A stretch of DNA of 64,000 bases from Rhodobacteraceae bacterium CCMM004 (GTDB taxonomy: Bacteria; Pseudomonadota; Alphaproteobacteria; Rhodobacterales; Rhodobacteraceae), in contig RZWH01000005.1 in the NCBI GenBank assembly GCA_004005435.1, positions 248,001 to 312,000 on the forward strand, given 5' to 3'. Positions 26,114 to 34,274 of the stretch are shown piece by piece. The stretch's first letter is position 1, and each line of letters begins with the position of its first letter. Position numbers and translations under genes: made by a program. Under the pieces are notes generated by a model. It searched no databases. It saw only the letters and a list, made by a program, of their open reading frames with translations, and was not told the origin of the DNA.

Positions 26114-26953
26114 ATGCGCAACGTTTTCTCGCTCGTTCTAGCGGTCGCGGCACTTGTGTGGGTTGGGCCCGCATCCGCGCAGGACGACCGCCGCCCCAGC
26201 CACTGCATCGCCATCGCCGACGCCGCGCCGGGGATCGAGTATCTGCACAAGGCCAGTCTCGCGCCCCCCGCGGATCCCTGGAGCGTGCGTATCCGCTATG
26301 TCGCGCACTCCATGTTCCTGATCCAGGAGGCAGGGGGCCTCAGCGCCGTGACCGACTACAACGGGTTCCTGGGCTCGGCCGATTTCGTCCCCGATGTCGC
26401 CACCATGAACCACGCCCATTCCAGCCACTGGACGGCGATGCCCGACCCGCGCATCCCCCACGTCCTGCGCGGCTGGGGGGATGGGCGCGAAGCGTCGGAG
26501 CATTTCCTGGACCTCGGCGCCATGCTGGTGCGCAACGTGCCCACCGACATCCGCTCGCCCTGGGACGACGGGGTCGAGAAGTTCGGCAACTCGATCTTCG
26601 TGTTCGAGGTCGCGGGTCTCTGCATCGGCCACCTGGGCCATCTGCATCACGAACCGGACGCGGCGCAGTATGCCGCGCTGGGGCGGATCGACGTGCTGAT
26701 GGCGGCGGTGGATGGGGGGCTGACCGTGGACCTGCCCACGATGATCCGCATCGTCAAGCGGCTGAAATCCTCGATCGTGCTGCCGATGCACTGGTTCGGC
26801 GACGGCACGTTGCAGGCATTCCTGGCGGCCATGTCGGACGAGTTCGTCATCGACGTCCGCGACGCCTCCAGCCTGGAGGTGAGCCTCAGGACGCTGCCCG
26901 ACCGGCCCACGGTGGTGGTGCTGCGCCCCGCCTTTCTCCGCGCGGACGAATGA
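26114..26953 (+). CDS. Exported metallo-beta-lactamase-fold hydrolase
   Basis: This 279-residue protein has a signal peptide (about 1-22, ending in GPASA) and an MBL-fold core. The zinc motif HxHxxH is N-H100-A-H102-S-S-H105, with further candidate ligands in IGHLGHLHHEPD and VLPMHWFG. The fold matches UlaG/RomA-like hydrolases. The export signal places it in the periplasm. The ATG at 26114 with an upstream agga-like sequence (gggatcaaag) gives the signal peptide directly. The stop overlaps the start of the flavoprotein gene, so both may act on related substrates, but none is evident. Confidence 0.82.
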   Translation: MRNVFSLVLAVAALVWVGPASAQDDRRPSHCIAIADAAPGIEYLHKASLAPPADPWSVRIRYVAHSMFLIQEAGGLSAVTDYNGFLGSADFVPDVATMNHAHSSHWTAMPDPRIPHVLRGWGDGREASEHFLDLGAMLVRNVPTDIRSPWDDGVEKFGNSIFVFEVAGLCIGHLGHLHHEPDAAQYAALGRIDVLMAAVDGGLTVDLPTMIRIVKRLKSSIVLPMHWFGDGTLQAFLAAMSDEFVIDVRDASSLEVSLRTLPDRPTVVVLRPAFLRADE

Positions 26954-28386
26954 GCGACCGGGTACGCGCGGCCCTGGCGGCGGCGCTGTCCGCGGACGCG
27001 GTGCGCGCGGCCGAGCCCCACGAGCTGGTCGAACCGAGGGGCCAGTGGCAGGGGCGGGCGGCCTGCGTGGCGCTGCCCCGGTCGACCGCGGAGGTCGCCG
27101 CGGCGGTCGGCGTCGCCGCGCGCCTGCGTGTGCCGGTGGTGCCCTATGGCGGGGGCACGGGACTCGTCGGCGGGCAGGTGATGCCGGACGGCGTCGCGCC
27201 GATCCTGCTCTCCCTGGCGCGCATGACCGCGATCCGCGACGTGGACCCGGCAGGCGGCACCATGACGGTGGAGGCGGGCGCGATCCTGTCCGATGTCCAG
27301 GCCGCGGCGGCCGAGGCCGGGCGGCTCTTTCCGCTGTCGCTGGCCTCGGAGGGATCGGCGCGGATCGGCGGGCTGTTGTCCACCAACGCCGGAGGGGTCA
27401 ACGTCCTGCGCTACGGCACCGCGCGCGAGCTGTGCCTGGGCGTCGAGGCGGTGCTGCCGGACGGGTCGGTGATGCACGGGCTCAGGCGGTTGCGCAAGGA
27501 CAACACCGGGTATGACCTGCGGCACCTCCTGATCGGCGCCGAGGGGACGCTGGGCGTGATCACCGCGGCGGTCCTGCGCCTCTATCCGCGCCCCGCGCGG
27601 CAGGGCACCGCGCTGATTGCGGTGCGCGACCCGGCGGCGGCGGTGGAGCTCCTGGGCCGCGCGCTGGCGGGCGAGGGCGTGTCCGCGTTCGAGCTGATCT
27701 CGGGCCAGGGCCTGCGGTTTCTCTCCGAGACCGGGGTGCCGGTGCGCCAGCCCTTCGCCGACCCGCCCGCCTGGTCGGTGCTGGTCGAACTGGGCCTGCC
27801 CGAGGACGCCGACCCCGACGCCCGACTGGCGGCGGTGTTCGAGGCGGCGGTCGAGGACGGCCTGGCCAGCGACGGCGTCGTTGCCCAGAGCGCCGCCCAG
27901 CGCCGCGACCTGTGGCACCTGCGCGAGACGATCCCCGAGGCCAACAAGCGCGTGGGCGCCATCGTCTCCAACGACATCTCGCTGCCCATCGCCGCCGTGC
28001 CCGACTTCCTGACCGCCGCCGATGCCCGTATTCGCGCGGCCGGTCGCTTTCGCATCAACGCCTTTGGGCATCTGGGCGACGGCAACCTGCACTACAACGT
28101 CTTTCCCCCCGAGGGCGTGTCCAAGGCCGACATCGCCGACCGGGCCGCCGATCTGCGGGAAATCGTGGAGACGGAGGTGGCCGCGCGCGCGGGGTCGTTC
28201 AGCGCCGAGCACGGGGTCGGACGGCTCAAGGTCGCGACTCTGGAGCGCTATGGCGATCCCGCGCGGCTGGCGGCGATGCGGGCGATCAAGGCGGCGCTGG
28301 ACCCGTTGGGGATCATGAATCCCGGCGCGGTGCTGCGCGCGCAGGGATCGGGCGACGCCCCGGCGCCTCAGGCCGTGTCGAGGTAG
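26950..28386 (+). CDS. FAD-linked oxidase, GlcD/D-2-hydroxyacid dehydrogenase type
   Basis: This 478-residue flavoprotein has an FAD-binding PCMH domain (PYGGGTGLVGGQVMPDG, NAGGVNVLRYGTARELCLG, GAEGTLGVITAAVLRLYP) and an FAD-oxidase C-terminal domain (INAFGHLGDGNLHYNVFPPE, FSAEHGVGRLK, DPLGIMNPGAVL). Members oxidise D-lactate, glycolate or D-2-hydroxyglutarate; the missing GlcE/GlcF partners argue for a single-subunit D-2-hydroxyglutarate-type enzyme. Its 3' end overlaps the convergent glutamine-synthetase-like gene by 19 nt. Confidence 0.9.
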   Translation: MSDRVRAALAAALSADAVRAAEPHELVEPRGQWQGRAACVALPRSTAEVAAAVGVAARLRVPVVPYGGGTGLVGGQVMPDGVAPILLSLARMTAIRDVDPAGGTMTVEAGAILSDVQAAAAEAGRLFPLSLASEGSARIGGLLSTNAGGVNVLRYGTARELCLGVEAVLPDGSVMHGLRRLRKDNTGYDLRHLLIGAEGTLGVITAAVLRLYPRPARQGTALIAVRDPAAAVELLGRALAGEGVSAFELISGQGLRFLSETGVPVRQPFADPPAWSVLVELGLPEDADPDARLAAVFEAAVEDGLASDGVVAQSAAQRRDLWHLRETIPEANKRVGAIVSNDISLPIAAVPDFLTAADARIRAAGRFRINAFGHLGDGNLHYNVFPPEGVSKADIADRAADLREIVETEVAARAGSFSAEHGVGRLKVATLERYGDPARLAAMRAIKAALDPLGIMNPGAVLRAQGSGDAPAPQAVSR

Positions 28387-29690
28387 AGCGCGGTCAGCGT
28401 GGCGAGGTCCAACTCGGAGGTCAGCGCCATCTCCTGCCGTTTCGTGCGGACCATGTGCGCGATCAGCTCGGTCGGTAGGAGGCGCGGGACCACCGGATCT
28501 GTGGCGAAAAGGTCGAGCGCGGTGTCCCACGTGGCGGGCATCTGCGGCAGATCGGCCTCGTAGGCGTTGCCGGTCATCGGCGGCGGCGGCGGTGCTGCGG
28601 CCTCGATGCCGTCCAGCGCGGCGGCCAGCACCGTGGCGATGAGCAGATAGGGGTTGGCATCGCCGCCTGCGACCCGGTGTTCGATCCGGCGCGCGGCGGC
28701 GGGGCCGCCGGGGATGCGCAGCGCGGCGGTGCGGTTCTCATAGCCCCAGCCGATCCCGGTGGGCGCGTGAGCTCCTGGCACCAGGCGGTCGTAGCTCACG
28801 CCGTGCGGCGCGCAGATCAGGGTCGCCGCGGCCATTGCCGCGAGACACCCCGCCACCGCATGGGTCAGCGCATGGGTGCCCTGCGGCCCGCCGTCGTCGA
28901 AGACGTTTCCGCCGGTGCGGTCGAGCAGCGAGAAGTGGATGTGCAGCCCGTTGCCCGGCGCATCCGGATAGGGCTTGGCCATGAAGGTCGCGGCGCAGCC
29001 GTGGCGCCGGGCCAGCCCCTTGACCGCCAGCTTAAACAGCCATGCGTCGTCGGCAGCGCGCAGGGGGTCGGCGACATGGCTCAGGTTGATTTCGAATTGG
29101 CCCGGGCCCCCCTCGCTGATCGCCGCCTCGGCGGGAATGCCCATGGCCTCGGCCGCGGCGTAGAGGTCGGTCAGGAACCCGTCCCAGGCGTCGAGCGCGG
29201 TGACGCTGAGGATCGCGCTTTCCGAGCGACGCTTGCCCGACCGGGGCGAGCGGGGCGGCTGCGGCGTGTCGCCGGTGTCGTCGACCAGATAGAACTCCAG
29301 CTCGGTCGCCACCACGGGGGTCAGTCCGGCGGCGGCATAGCGCGCGGCGACCTGCGCCAGCGCCTGCCGCGGGTCGCCGTCGAAGGGGCGGCCGTCCTCG
29401 TGGAAGGTCCACACCGGGATCAGCGCCGTGGGCGTGTCAAGCCACGGCATCGGCACCGGCCCCCGCCCGGTGGGCCGCGCCAGCCCGTCGGGATCGCCGC
29501 TAGCAAAGACCAGCGGGCTGTCCTCGATGTCGGCGCCCGAGATGTCGAGGTTCAGGACCGACAGCGGCAGGCGCGTCCCCTCGGCCAGCGCCTTGTCGGC
29601 CATGTGCGCGGGCAATCGCTTGCCCCGGGCCTGACCGTTGAGGTCGGCGCAGGCCAGGCGCAGGGCGCGGGTGCCGTCGGGCAGGCTCAT
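28368..29690 (-). CDS. Glutamine-synthetase-family ligase (PuuA-like)
   Basis: This 440-residue enzyme has the GS catalytic signatures VVATELEFYLVDD, EGGPGQFEINLSHVADPLRA, GNGLHIHFSLLD and RIEHRVAGGDANPYL. It lacks the adenylylation-site region of GlnA, so a gamma-glutamyl-amine/polyamine ligase (PuuA) or a related catabolic role is more likely than ammonia assimilation. Its start overlaps the stop of the downstream-strand ABC permease gene (ATGA at 29687-29690). Context with an amino-acid transporter suggests metabolism of an imported amine or amino acid. Confidence 0.88.
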   Translation of the reverse strand: MSLPDGTRALRLACADLNGQARGKRLPAHMADKALAEGTRLPLSVLNLDISGADIEDSPLVFASGDPDGLARPTGRGPVPMPWLDTPTALIPVWTFHEDGRPFDGDPRQALAQVAARYAAAGLTPVVATELEFYLVDDTGDTPQPPRSPRSGKRRSESAILSVTALDAWDGFLTDLYAAAEAMGIPAEAAISEGGPGQFEINLSHVADPLRAADDAWLFKLAVKGLARRHGCAATFMAKPYPDAPGNGLHIHFSLLDRTGGNVFDDGGPQGTHALTHAVAGCLAAMAAATLICAPHGVSYDRLVPGAHAPTGIGWGYENRTAALRIPGGPAAARRIEHRVAGGDANPYLLIATVLAAALDGIEAAAPPPPPMTGNAYEADLPQMPATWDTALDLFATDPVVPRLLPTELIAHMVRTKRQEMALTSELDLATLTALYLDTA

Positions 29691-30526
29691 CGGATGATGT
29701 TCGGCCGCAGGCGCAGCCGCCGCCGGTGCGCCTCGGGCAGGTGGCGGTTCAGACGCTTGTTGAAGACGCCGAACAGCGTGATCAGGCACAGCGTCAGCAG
29801 GATGAAGTAGCCCGCGACGATGGGGTAGGGCACGAAGGGGTTGAACGTCTTGTCGGCGAAGTAGTTGGCGTAATAGAGCGCGTCGCCCCTTTGCTGCCAC
29901 GCCGGAAAGCCCGAGAAGAACACCAGCGTCGTGGCGTGGAACAGAAAGATCGCCTCGTTGGTGTAGGCGGGCCAGGCCAGACGCAGCATGGTGGGGAAGG
30001 TGATCCGCCGAAACCGCGTCCACCCGGTCAGGCCATAGGCGTCGGCGGCCTCGATGTCGCCCTTTGGGATCGAGCGCAGCGCGCCGTAGAAGATCTCGGC
30101 CGAGTAGGCGGCGGTGTTGAGAAACAGCACGATCAGCGCGCCCAGCCACGCCCGGGTCAGCCAGCGCGTCTCGGCCGTGATCTCGACAAAGCCCAGGTTG
30201 ATGTCCACGCCAATCTTGGGCAGCAGAACGAACGCCTCGTAGGCCAGAAAGAACTGGATGAAGAGCGGCGAGCCGCGAAAGACGAAGACGAACCATTCCG
30301 CCGGCTTGCGCAGCCAGCGGCTGGGATGCGCCTTGCCCAGCGCCACGGCGACGGCGAGGAAGAAGCCGAAGGCGAGCGCCAGGAGCCCGAAATAGACGTT
30401 CCAGATCATGCCCGAGCCGATCAGCGTGATCTGCTGGCACAGGGTGAAGTCCGACCGCGGCAAGAGCCGCTCGCCGATCCCGATGGAGCGGAAGGCGTAG
30501 TCGGCGATGGTCTGCGCGCAGCTCAT
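29687..30526 (-). CDS. Polar amino-acid ABC transporter permease (HisM-like)
   Basis: This 279-residue inner-membrane permease of the His/Glu/Gln/Arg/opine family has five or so hydrophobic segments and the EAA loop AAYSAEIFYGALRSIPKGDI plus EAADAYGLTGWTRFRRITFP. ATG 30526 (MSCAQTIADYAF) was chosen; a TTG at 30538 would add four residues but lies in a palindromic repeat. No Shine-Dalgarno is visible, because the 60 nt upstream are filled by two palindromes (30536-30580). It pairs with the next permease, binding protein and ATPase. Confidence 0.9.
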   Translation of the reverse strand: MSCAQTIADYAFRSIGIGERLLPRSDFTLCQQITLIGSGMIWNVYFGLLALAFGFFLAVAVALGKAHPSRWLRKPAEWFVFVFRGSPLFIQFFLAYEAFVLLPKIGVDINLGFVEITAETRWLTRAWLGALIVLFLNTAAYSAEIFYGALRSIPKGDIEAADAYGLTGWTRFRRITFPTMLRLAWPAYTNEAIFLFHATTLVFFSGFPAWQQRGDALYYANYFADKTFNPFVPYPIVAGYFILLTLCLITLFGVFNKRLNRHLPEAHRRRLRLRPNIIR

Positions 30527-30535
30527 CGGCGGGGC

Positions 30536-30580
30536 CAAGCGGCTTGGAAGCCGCTTGCCAAACGCCTTGCAAGGCGTTTG
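30536..30580. repeat. Paired palindromes (copy A) between two permease genes
   Basis: First palindrome, 30536-30557: arms caagcggctt and aagccgcttg with central gg. Second, 30559-30580: arms caaacgccttg and caaggcgtttg, a perfect 22-nt palindrome. One base separates them and cccccgc follows on the plus strand. The architecture is shared with 42441-42489, 53121-53166 and 53246-53293, but the arm sequences differ. The element abuts the start of the downstream permease on the minus strand. Confidence 0.8.
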
Positions 30581-30587
30581 CCCCCGC

Positions 30588-31490
30588 TCATGCCGCCGCC
30601 CTGCGCATGGCTTCGCCTCCGGAGGTGGCCTGACCGTGGCTCAGCCGCCGGGTCAGCCGCTCCAATACGATTTCGGACACCCGCGTCAGGCCGAGGTAGA
30701 AGACCAGCAGCGCCAGGAAATACCACAGCCGCCAGTCCGGGTGCGGATAGTCGAAGACGGCGCCCTTCATCCCGCCGAGCTCGCGCGCCCAGTAGACGAT
30801 GTCTTCGACCCCGAGGAGGAAGAGCAAGGGCGTCGCCTTGACCAGGATCATCCACAGGTTCGACAGCCCCGGCAGGGCAAAGATCCACATCTGCGGCACC
30901 AGCACCCGCCAAAAGCTCTGCCGCGGGGTCATGCCATAGGCCTCTGCCGTCTCCATCTGCGCCCGCGGCACCGCCCGCATGGCGCCGAACAGGACATTGG
31001 CCGCGAAGGCGCCGAAGACGATGGCGAAGGTCAGCACGGCGAGGGAAAAGCCATAGACCTCGTGCACCCATTGCGGCGAGGACGACAGGGGCAGCTTAGC
31101 CGCGTCGCAGACGACGAAATCGCTGCCCTGCCGGATCGGGTCGTCCCAGCCCGGGCACTTGACCTGATGGCGCAGCCACTCGAACGCCTGGTCCAGCGCG
31201 ATGACGAAGAACAGGAAGAACGCGATGTCGGGCACGCCGCGCACGATCGCGGTATAGCCCTGGCCGACCCACCTCAGCGGCGCGATCCGCGACCGTGCCG
31301 CCGTCGCTCCGGCGAACCCGAAGGCCAGCGACACCGGCGCCGTGATCGCCAGGAGCAGCATCACCGTCCCGAAGGACGTATAGGCCAGCATGTGCTTGCC
31401 GTTCGTGAGGTAGCAAGCGAACCAGCGCCAGCCTTCCAGAACGGACGGATCGGTGCAGTAGGAGAAGATCGCCCCGGTCTCCCCTCGCAA
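30588..31490 (-). CDS. Polar amino-acid ABC transporter permease (HisQ-like)
   Basis: This 300-residue permease shows membrane segments such as GTVMLLLAITAPVSLAFGFAG and the EAA loop AANVLFGAMRAVPRAQMETA followed by EAYGMTPRQSFWRVLVPQM. An insert (about residues 105-140) contains two cysteines (VKCPGWDDPIRQGSDFVVC). The start is doubtful: the listed TTG 31490 gives LRGETGAIFSYCTDP, but a good gaggggag Shine-Dalgarno falls after it, 9 nt before an ATC codon (…GAIFSYC), so initiation at ATC near 31469 is possible. It follows the binding-protein gene after a stem-loop. Confidence 0.88.
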   Translation of the reverse strand: MRGETGAIFSYCTDPSVLEGWRWFACYLTNGKHMLAYTSFGTVMLLLAITAPVSLAFGFAGATAARSRIAPLRWVGQGYTAIVRGVPDIAFFLFFVIALDQAFEWLRHQVKCPGWDDPIRQGSDFVVCDAAKLPLSSSPQWVHEVYGFSLAVLTFAIVFGAFAANVLFGAMRAVPRAQMETAEAYGMTPRQSFWRVLVPQMWIFALPGLSNLWMILVKATPLLFLLGVEDIVYWARELGGMKGAVFDYPHPDWRLWYFLALLVFYLGLTRVSEIVLERLTRRLSHGQATSGGEAMRRAAA

Positions 31491-31491
31491 G

Positions 31492-31516
31492 CGGGCCGGG
31501 GGCGGACCCCGGCCCG
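31492..31516 (-). terminator. Stem-loop between binding protein and permease genes
   Basis: Arms cgggccgggg (31492-31501) and ccccggcccg (31507-31516) form a perfect 10-bp GC stem with a 5-nt loop. It lies directly after the binding-protein stop codon. There is no T-run, so it is more likely an mRNA 3'-end protector that raises binding-protein expression over the permeases, a familiar arrangement in ABC operons, than a full terminator. Confidence 0.65.
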
Positions 31517-31531
31517 GGACGGGCGGTCAGA

Positions 31532-32260
31532 TCACCAGGTGGTGCTGACCTCCCACTTCTCGATCAGTTCGTTCAGCGTGCCGTCGTCCTTCATGGACTG
31601 GATCGCGGCGTCGAACGTCTCGCGCAGCTCGCCGTCGCTCTCGCGGATGCCCATGCCGACACCGCCGCCGAGGGCGACCGGGTCGCCGACCACCATGAGG
31701 TCGGAGTTGGCGTCGACCTGGCCCTGGATGAACGAGGCGTCGGCCAGCACCGCGTCGGCCTCGCCGTTCATCACGGCGGCGACGGTTTCGTCGGGCGTGG
31801 CGAACTCCACCAGCGTTGCGCCGGACTCGGCCACGTAACCGGCCTGGATGGTGCCGGTCTGCGCCGCGATGACGCCGCCGGTCAGGTCCACGTCCTCGCT
31901 CAGCGCGGCGTAGAAGGACGGGTCGGGGGGCGTGTAGGGCTGGGTGAAGTCGATCACCTCGTCGCGCTCGTCGGTGATCGACATGCCGGCGATGATGGTG
32001 TCGTAGTTGCCCGAGGTGAGGTTGGGGATGATCGAATCCCACTCGTTCGTCACCCACTCGCAGGTCAGTTCGGCACGGGCGCACAACTCGTCGCCCAGCT
32101 CGCGCTCGAACCCGTCGACCTCGCCCGAGTCGTTGATGAAGTTCCACGGAGGATAGGCGCCCTCGGTGCCCATGCGGACGGTGGTGGAATGGCTCTCGGC
32201 CATGGCCATGCCGCCCGCGAGAGTCAGGGCCATGGCAGCGGTGCCCAGGATCGTTTTCAT
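31532..32260 (-). CDS. Periplasmic polar amino-acid binding protein
   Basis: This 242-residue SBP_bac_3 protein has a signal peptide (1-22, MKTILGTAAMALTLAGGMAMA) and a two-lobe binding domain with VRMGTEGAYPPWNFINDSGE, GFERELGDELCARAELTCEW, SITDERDEVIDFTQPY and GMGIRESDGELRETF. The ligand is probably a basic or polar amino acid. ATG 32260 follows agggagaa at a good spacing. It begins the operon SBP-permease-permease-GS; the ATPase gene is upstream on the same strand. Confidence 0.93.
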   Translation of the reverse strand: MKTILGTAAMALTLAGGMAMAESHSTTVRMGTEGAYPPWNFINDSGEVDGFERELGDELCARAELTCEWVTNEWDSIIPNLTSGNYDTIIAGMSITDERDEVIDFTQPYTPPDPSFYAALSEDVDLTGGVIAAQTGTIQAGYVAESGATLVEFATPDETVAAVMNGEADAVLADASFIQGQVDANSDLMVVGDPVALGGGVGMGIRESDGELRETFDAAIQSMKDDGTLNELIEKWEVSTTW

Positions 32261-32809
32261 GTGGTTCTCCCTGTGGTCGTATCGGCGCCGGAGGGTGGGG
32301 CGAAACCGAAACCTATGCAAGGGGTCTGCGCAGATCCGGTGGCGCAAGGCACATCGCAGAGCGCATGACGCGGGGTAAAGCGGGCCAGGGGCACGGTGCT
32401 GCCCGCGGAGTGGGCGCCGGCCGGACGGTGCGGTTGCGCGGAGGAGCCGGCGGCGCTGGACCGCCGGGGATGGGAGGGTGGGGCGTGCGCGATGTCGTGC
32501 GCAGCGGCGTATCGGGGGCGGCCGGCGCCCGGGTCGTCGGACAGGCCCGGGCCGGGCGGCGGCCCCTCTTGAACGTTGTCGGGGAGGGTGCCGGGTTCAT
32601 GGGGGCGGCACGGGCATCGCTTGGGCCCGATATCCATGTGGGACTCCCCCATGCCATGTTGTCGCCTCACAACCCCTCTTTCGCGCGTCGATGCCGCCCA
32701 ATCCGCCGCGTGGCGTCGACCGGCGGTTCGGCATTTCCTGCCGGGGCGCAGACGGGCCGGACCCTGGTGCGACCATGGCGTCCGGTCCGCGCTTGGCCCG
32801 TCCCGCCGC
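32261..32809. other. 549-bp spacer between ATPase gene and binding-protein gene
   Basis: No coding region here is convincing on either strand: reading frames are Arg/Gly-rich without family features. It should hold the promoter of the binding-protein gene near 32262-32340, where the sequence is slightly AT-richer (gaaaccgaaacctatgcaag). I see no large repeat or terminator with a T-run. Confidence 0.4.
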
Positions 32810-33580
32810 TCAGCTCACCGCCGACAGGAACCCGCGCAGCCGCTCGGAGGACGGGCTGCCGAAGAGCGCGTCGGGCGCGCCCTCCTCCTCGATCCGGCCC
32901 TGGTGGAGAAAGATCACGTGGTCGCTCACGTCTCCGGCCAGGCGCATGTCGTGGGTCACGATCACCATGGTCCGCCCCTCCTCGGCCAGGGCCTGAATGA
33001 CCCGCACCACTTCCTGCTCCAGCTCTGGGTCCAGCGCCGAGGTCGGCTCGTCGAAGAGGAGCGCGCGCGGCTCCATGCACAGCGCCCGTGCGATGGCCGC
33101 CCTCTGCTGCTGCCCGCCGGAGAGCTGCGCAGGATAGGCGTCGCACTTGTCGCCGATCCCGACCTTGGCGAGATAGTCGCGGCCCGCCGCCTCGGCCTCG
33201 TCGCGCGGCCGGCCCAGCACCGTGATCGGGGCCTCGGTGACGTTTTGCAGGACGGTGAGGTGCGACCACAGATTGAACTGCTGGAACACCATGCTGAGGT
33301 TCGTGCGGATCCGCGTCACCTGCTTGCGGTCGGCGGGGTGGCGGCCGTGGCCCGTGCCCTTCCACCGCACCGCCTCGCCCTCGAACAGGATGTCGCCCTC
33401 CTGGCTGTCCTCCAGCAGGTTGGCGCAGCGCAGAAGCGTCGACTTACCCGACCCCGACGACCCGATCAGAGACACGACGTGCCCGCGCGGCGCTGTCAGG
33501 TCCACGCCCTTGAGCACCTCCAGCGCGCCATAGGCCTTGTGCAGATCTCGGATCTCGATGACGGGCGTGGTGTCGGACAC
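32810..33580 (-). CDS. Amino-acid ABC transporter ATP-binding protein
   Basis: This 256-residue ATPase of the HisP/GlnQ type has Walker A GSSGSGKST, Q-loop VFQQFNLWSHL, signature LSGGQQQRAAIARAL, Walker B ALLFDEPTSALDP and the switch histidine in VIVTHDM. GTG 33580 (MSDTTPVIEIRDLHKAYG) is chosen because ggagg lies 6 nt upstream. It presumably powers the two permeases at 29.7-31.5 kb although a 549-bp gap separates it from the rest. Confidence 0.93.
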   Translation of the reverse strand: MSDTTPVIEIRDLHKAYGALEVLKGVDLTAPRGHVVSLIGSSGSGKSTLLRCANLLEDSQEGDILFEGEAVRWKGTGHGRHPADRKQVTRIRTNLSMVFQQFNLWSHLTVLQNVTEAPITVLGRPRDEAEAAGRDYLAKVGIGDKCDAYPAQLSGGQQQRAAIARALCMEPRALLFDEPTSALDPELEQEVVRVIQALAEEGRTMVIVTHDMRLAGDVSDHVIFLHQGRIEEEGAPDALFGSPSSERLRGFLSAVS

Positions 33581-33662
33581 GGCGGCCTCCGGCAATGGTT
33601 CGCCGGAGTAGGGCGCAAGCGGGCGATCAATGCAACCGGCTGATGGCCTTGCGCCGGGACGC

Positions 33663-34274
33663 ATGATTGCGACCGATGACGCGATGCAACTGATCGCGCC
33701 GACATTGGACCTGCCGGCGGGCTATGGGGCCGCGCTGCGGCGGGGAGGGTCGCCGGACAATCTGCGCCCGGCGGTGGCGGCGCAGCAACTCGCGCAGATC
33801 GCGGGCGACCCCGAGGGCTTCTGCGCCGGGTTCGACGACCCACGGGGGCAGGGTGGGCCGGTGACGCGCCCCGACGGCCGCCGGGTGGCCCGCCCGCCCA
33901 GTATCCGGCGCTGGATCTGGGACGATGGGATCTGCGGGACCATCGGGCTGCGATGGCAGACCGGCACCGAAGCGCTGCCGCCCGGTTGCCCGGGGCATGT
34001 CGGCTATGCGGTGGTGCCCTGGCGGCGTGGGGAGGGCCTGGCGACGGCGGCGCTTCGGGCCGTCCTGCCCCCGGCGCGCGCGGTTGGCCTGCGGTGGATC
34101 GAGGTCACCACCGATCCGGGCAACGCCCCGTTCCGCCGGGTGATCGTGAAGGCGGGGGGCGTTTTCGCGGCGCCGGACCCGCTCCCTCGGGCCACGGGCG
34201 GCCGGGACGCGGTGCACTACCGCATCGCGCTGTCGGCGGAGGGCGGGGGCGGCGGCACGGGCAGTGCCAGGTAG
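33663..34274 (+). CDS. GNAT-family N-acetyltransferase
   Basis: This 203-residue protein has the GNAT motif A GYAVVPWRRGEGLATAALRA and a downstream VGLRWIEVTTDPGNAPFRR segment as in RimJ-like enzymes with the usual Asn/Pro-rich beta4-alpha4 turn. The C-terminus is a Gly-rich tail (SAEGGGGGTGSAR), encoded where the gene overlaps the convergent PhnD-like gene by 58 nt. The substrate is unknown. ATG 33663 is preferred to 33630, which lies closer to the divergent ATPase promoter. Confidence 0.8.
   Translation: MIATDDAMQLIAPTLDLPAGYGAALRRGGSPDNLRPAVAAQQLAQIAGDPEGFCAGFDDPRGQGGPVTRPDGRRVARPPSIRRWIWDDGICGTIGLRWQTGTEALPPGCPGHVGYAVVPWRRGEGLATAALRAVLPPARAVGLRWIEVTTDPGNAPFRRVIVKAGGVFAAPDPLPRATGGRDAVHYRIALSAEGGGGGTGSAR

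Noticed and set aside
32261-32809. Plus-strand frames in the 549-bp spacer upstream of the binding-protein gene
   Set aside because: Gly/Arg-rich translations lacking any family feature or good start; more likely non-coding.
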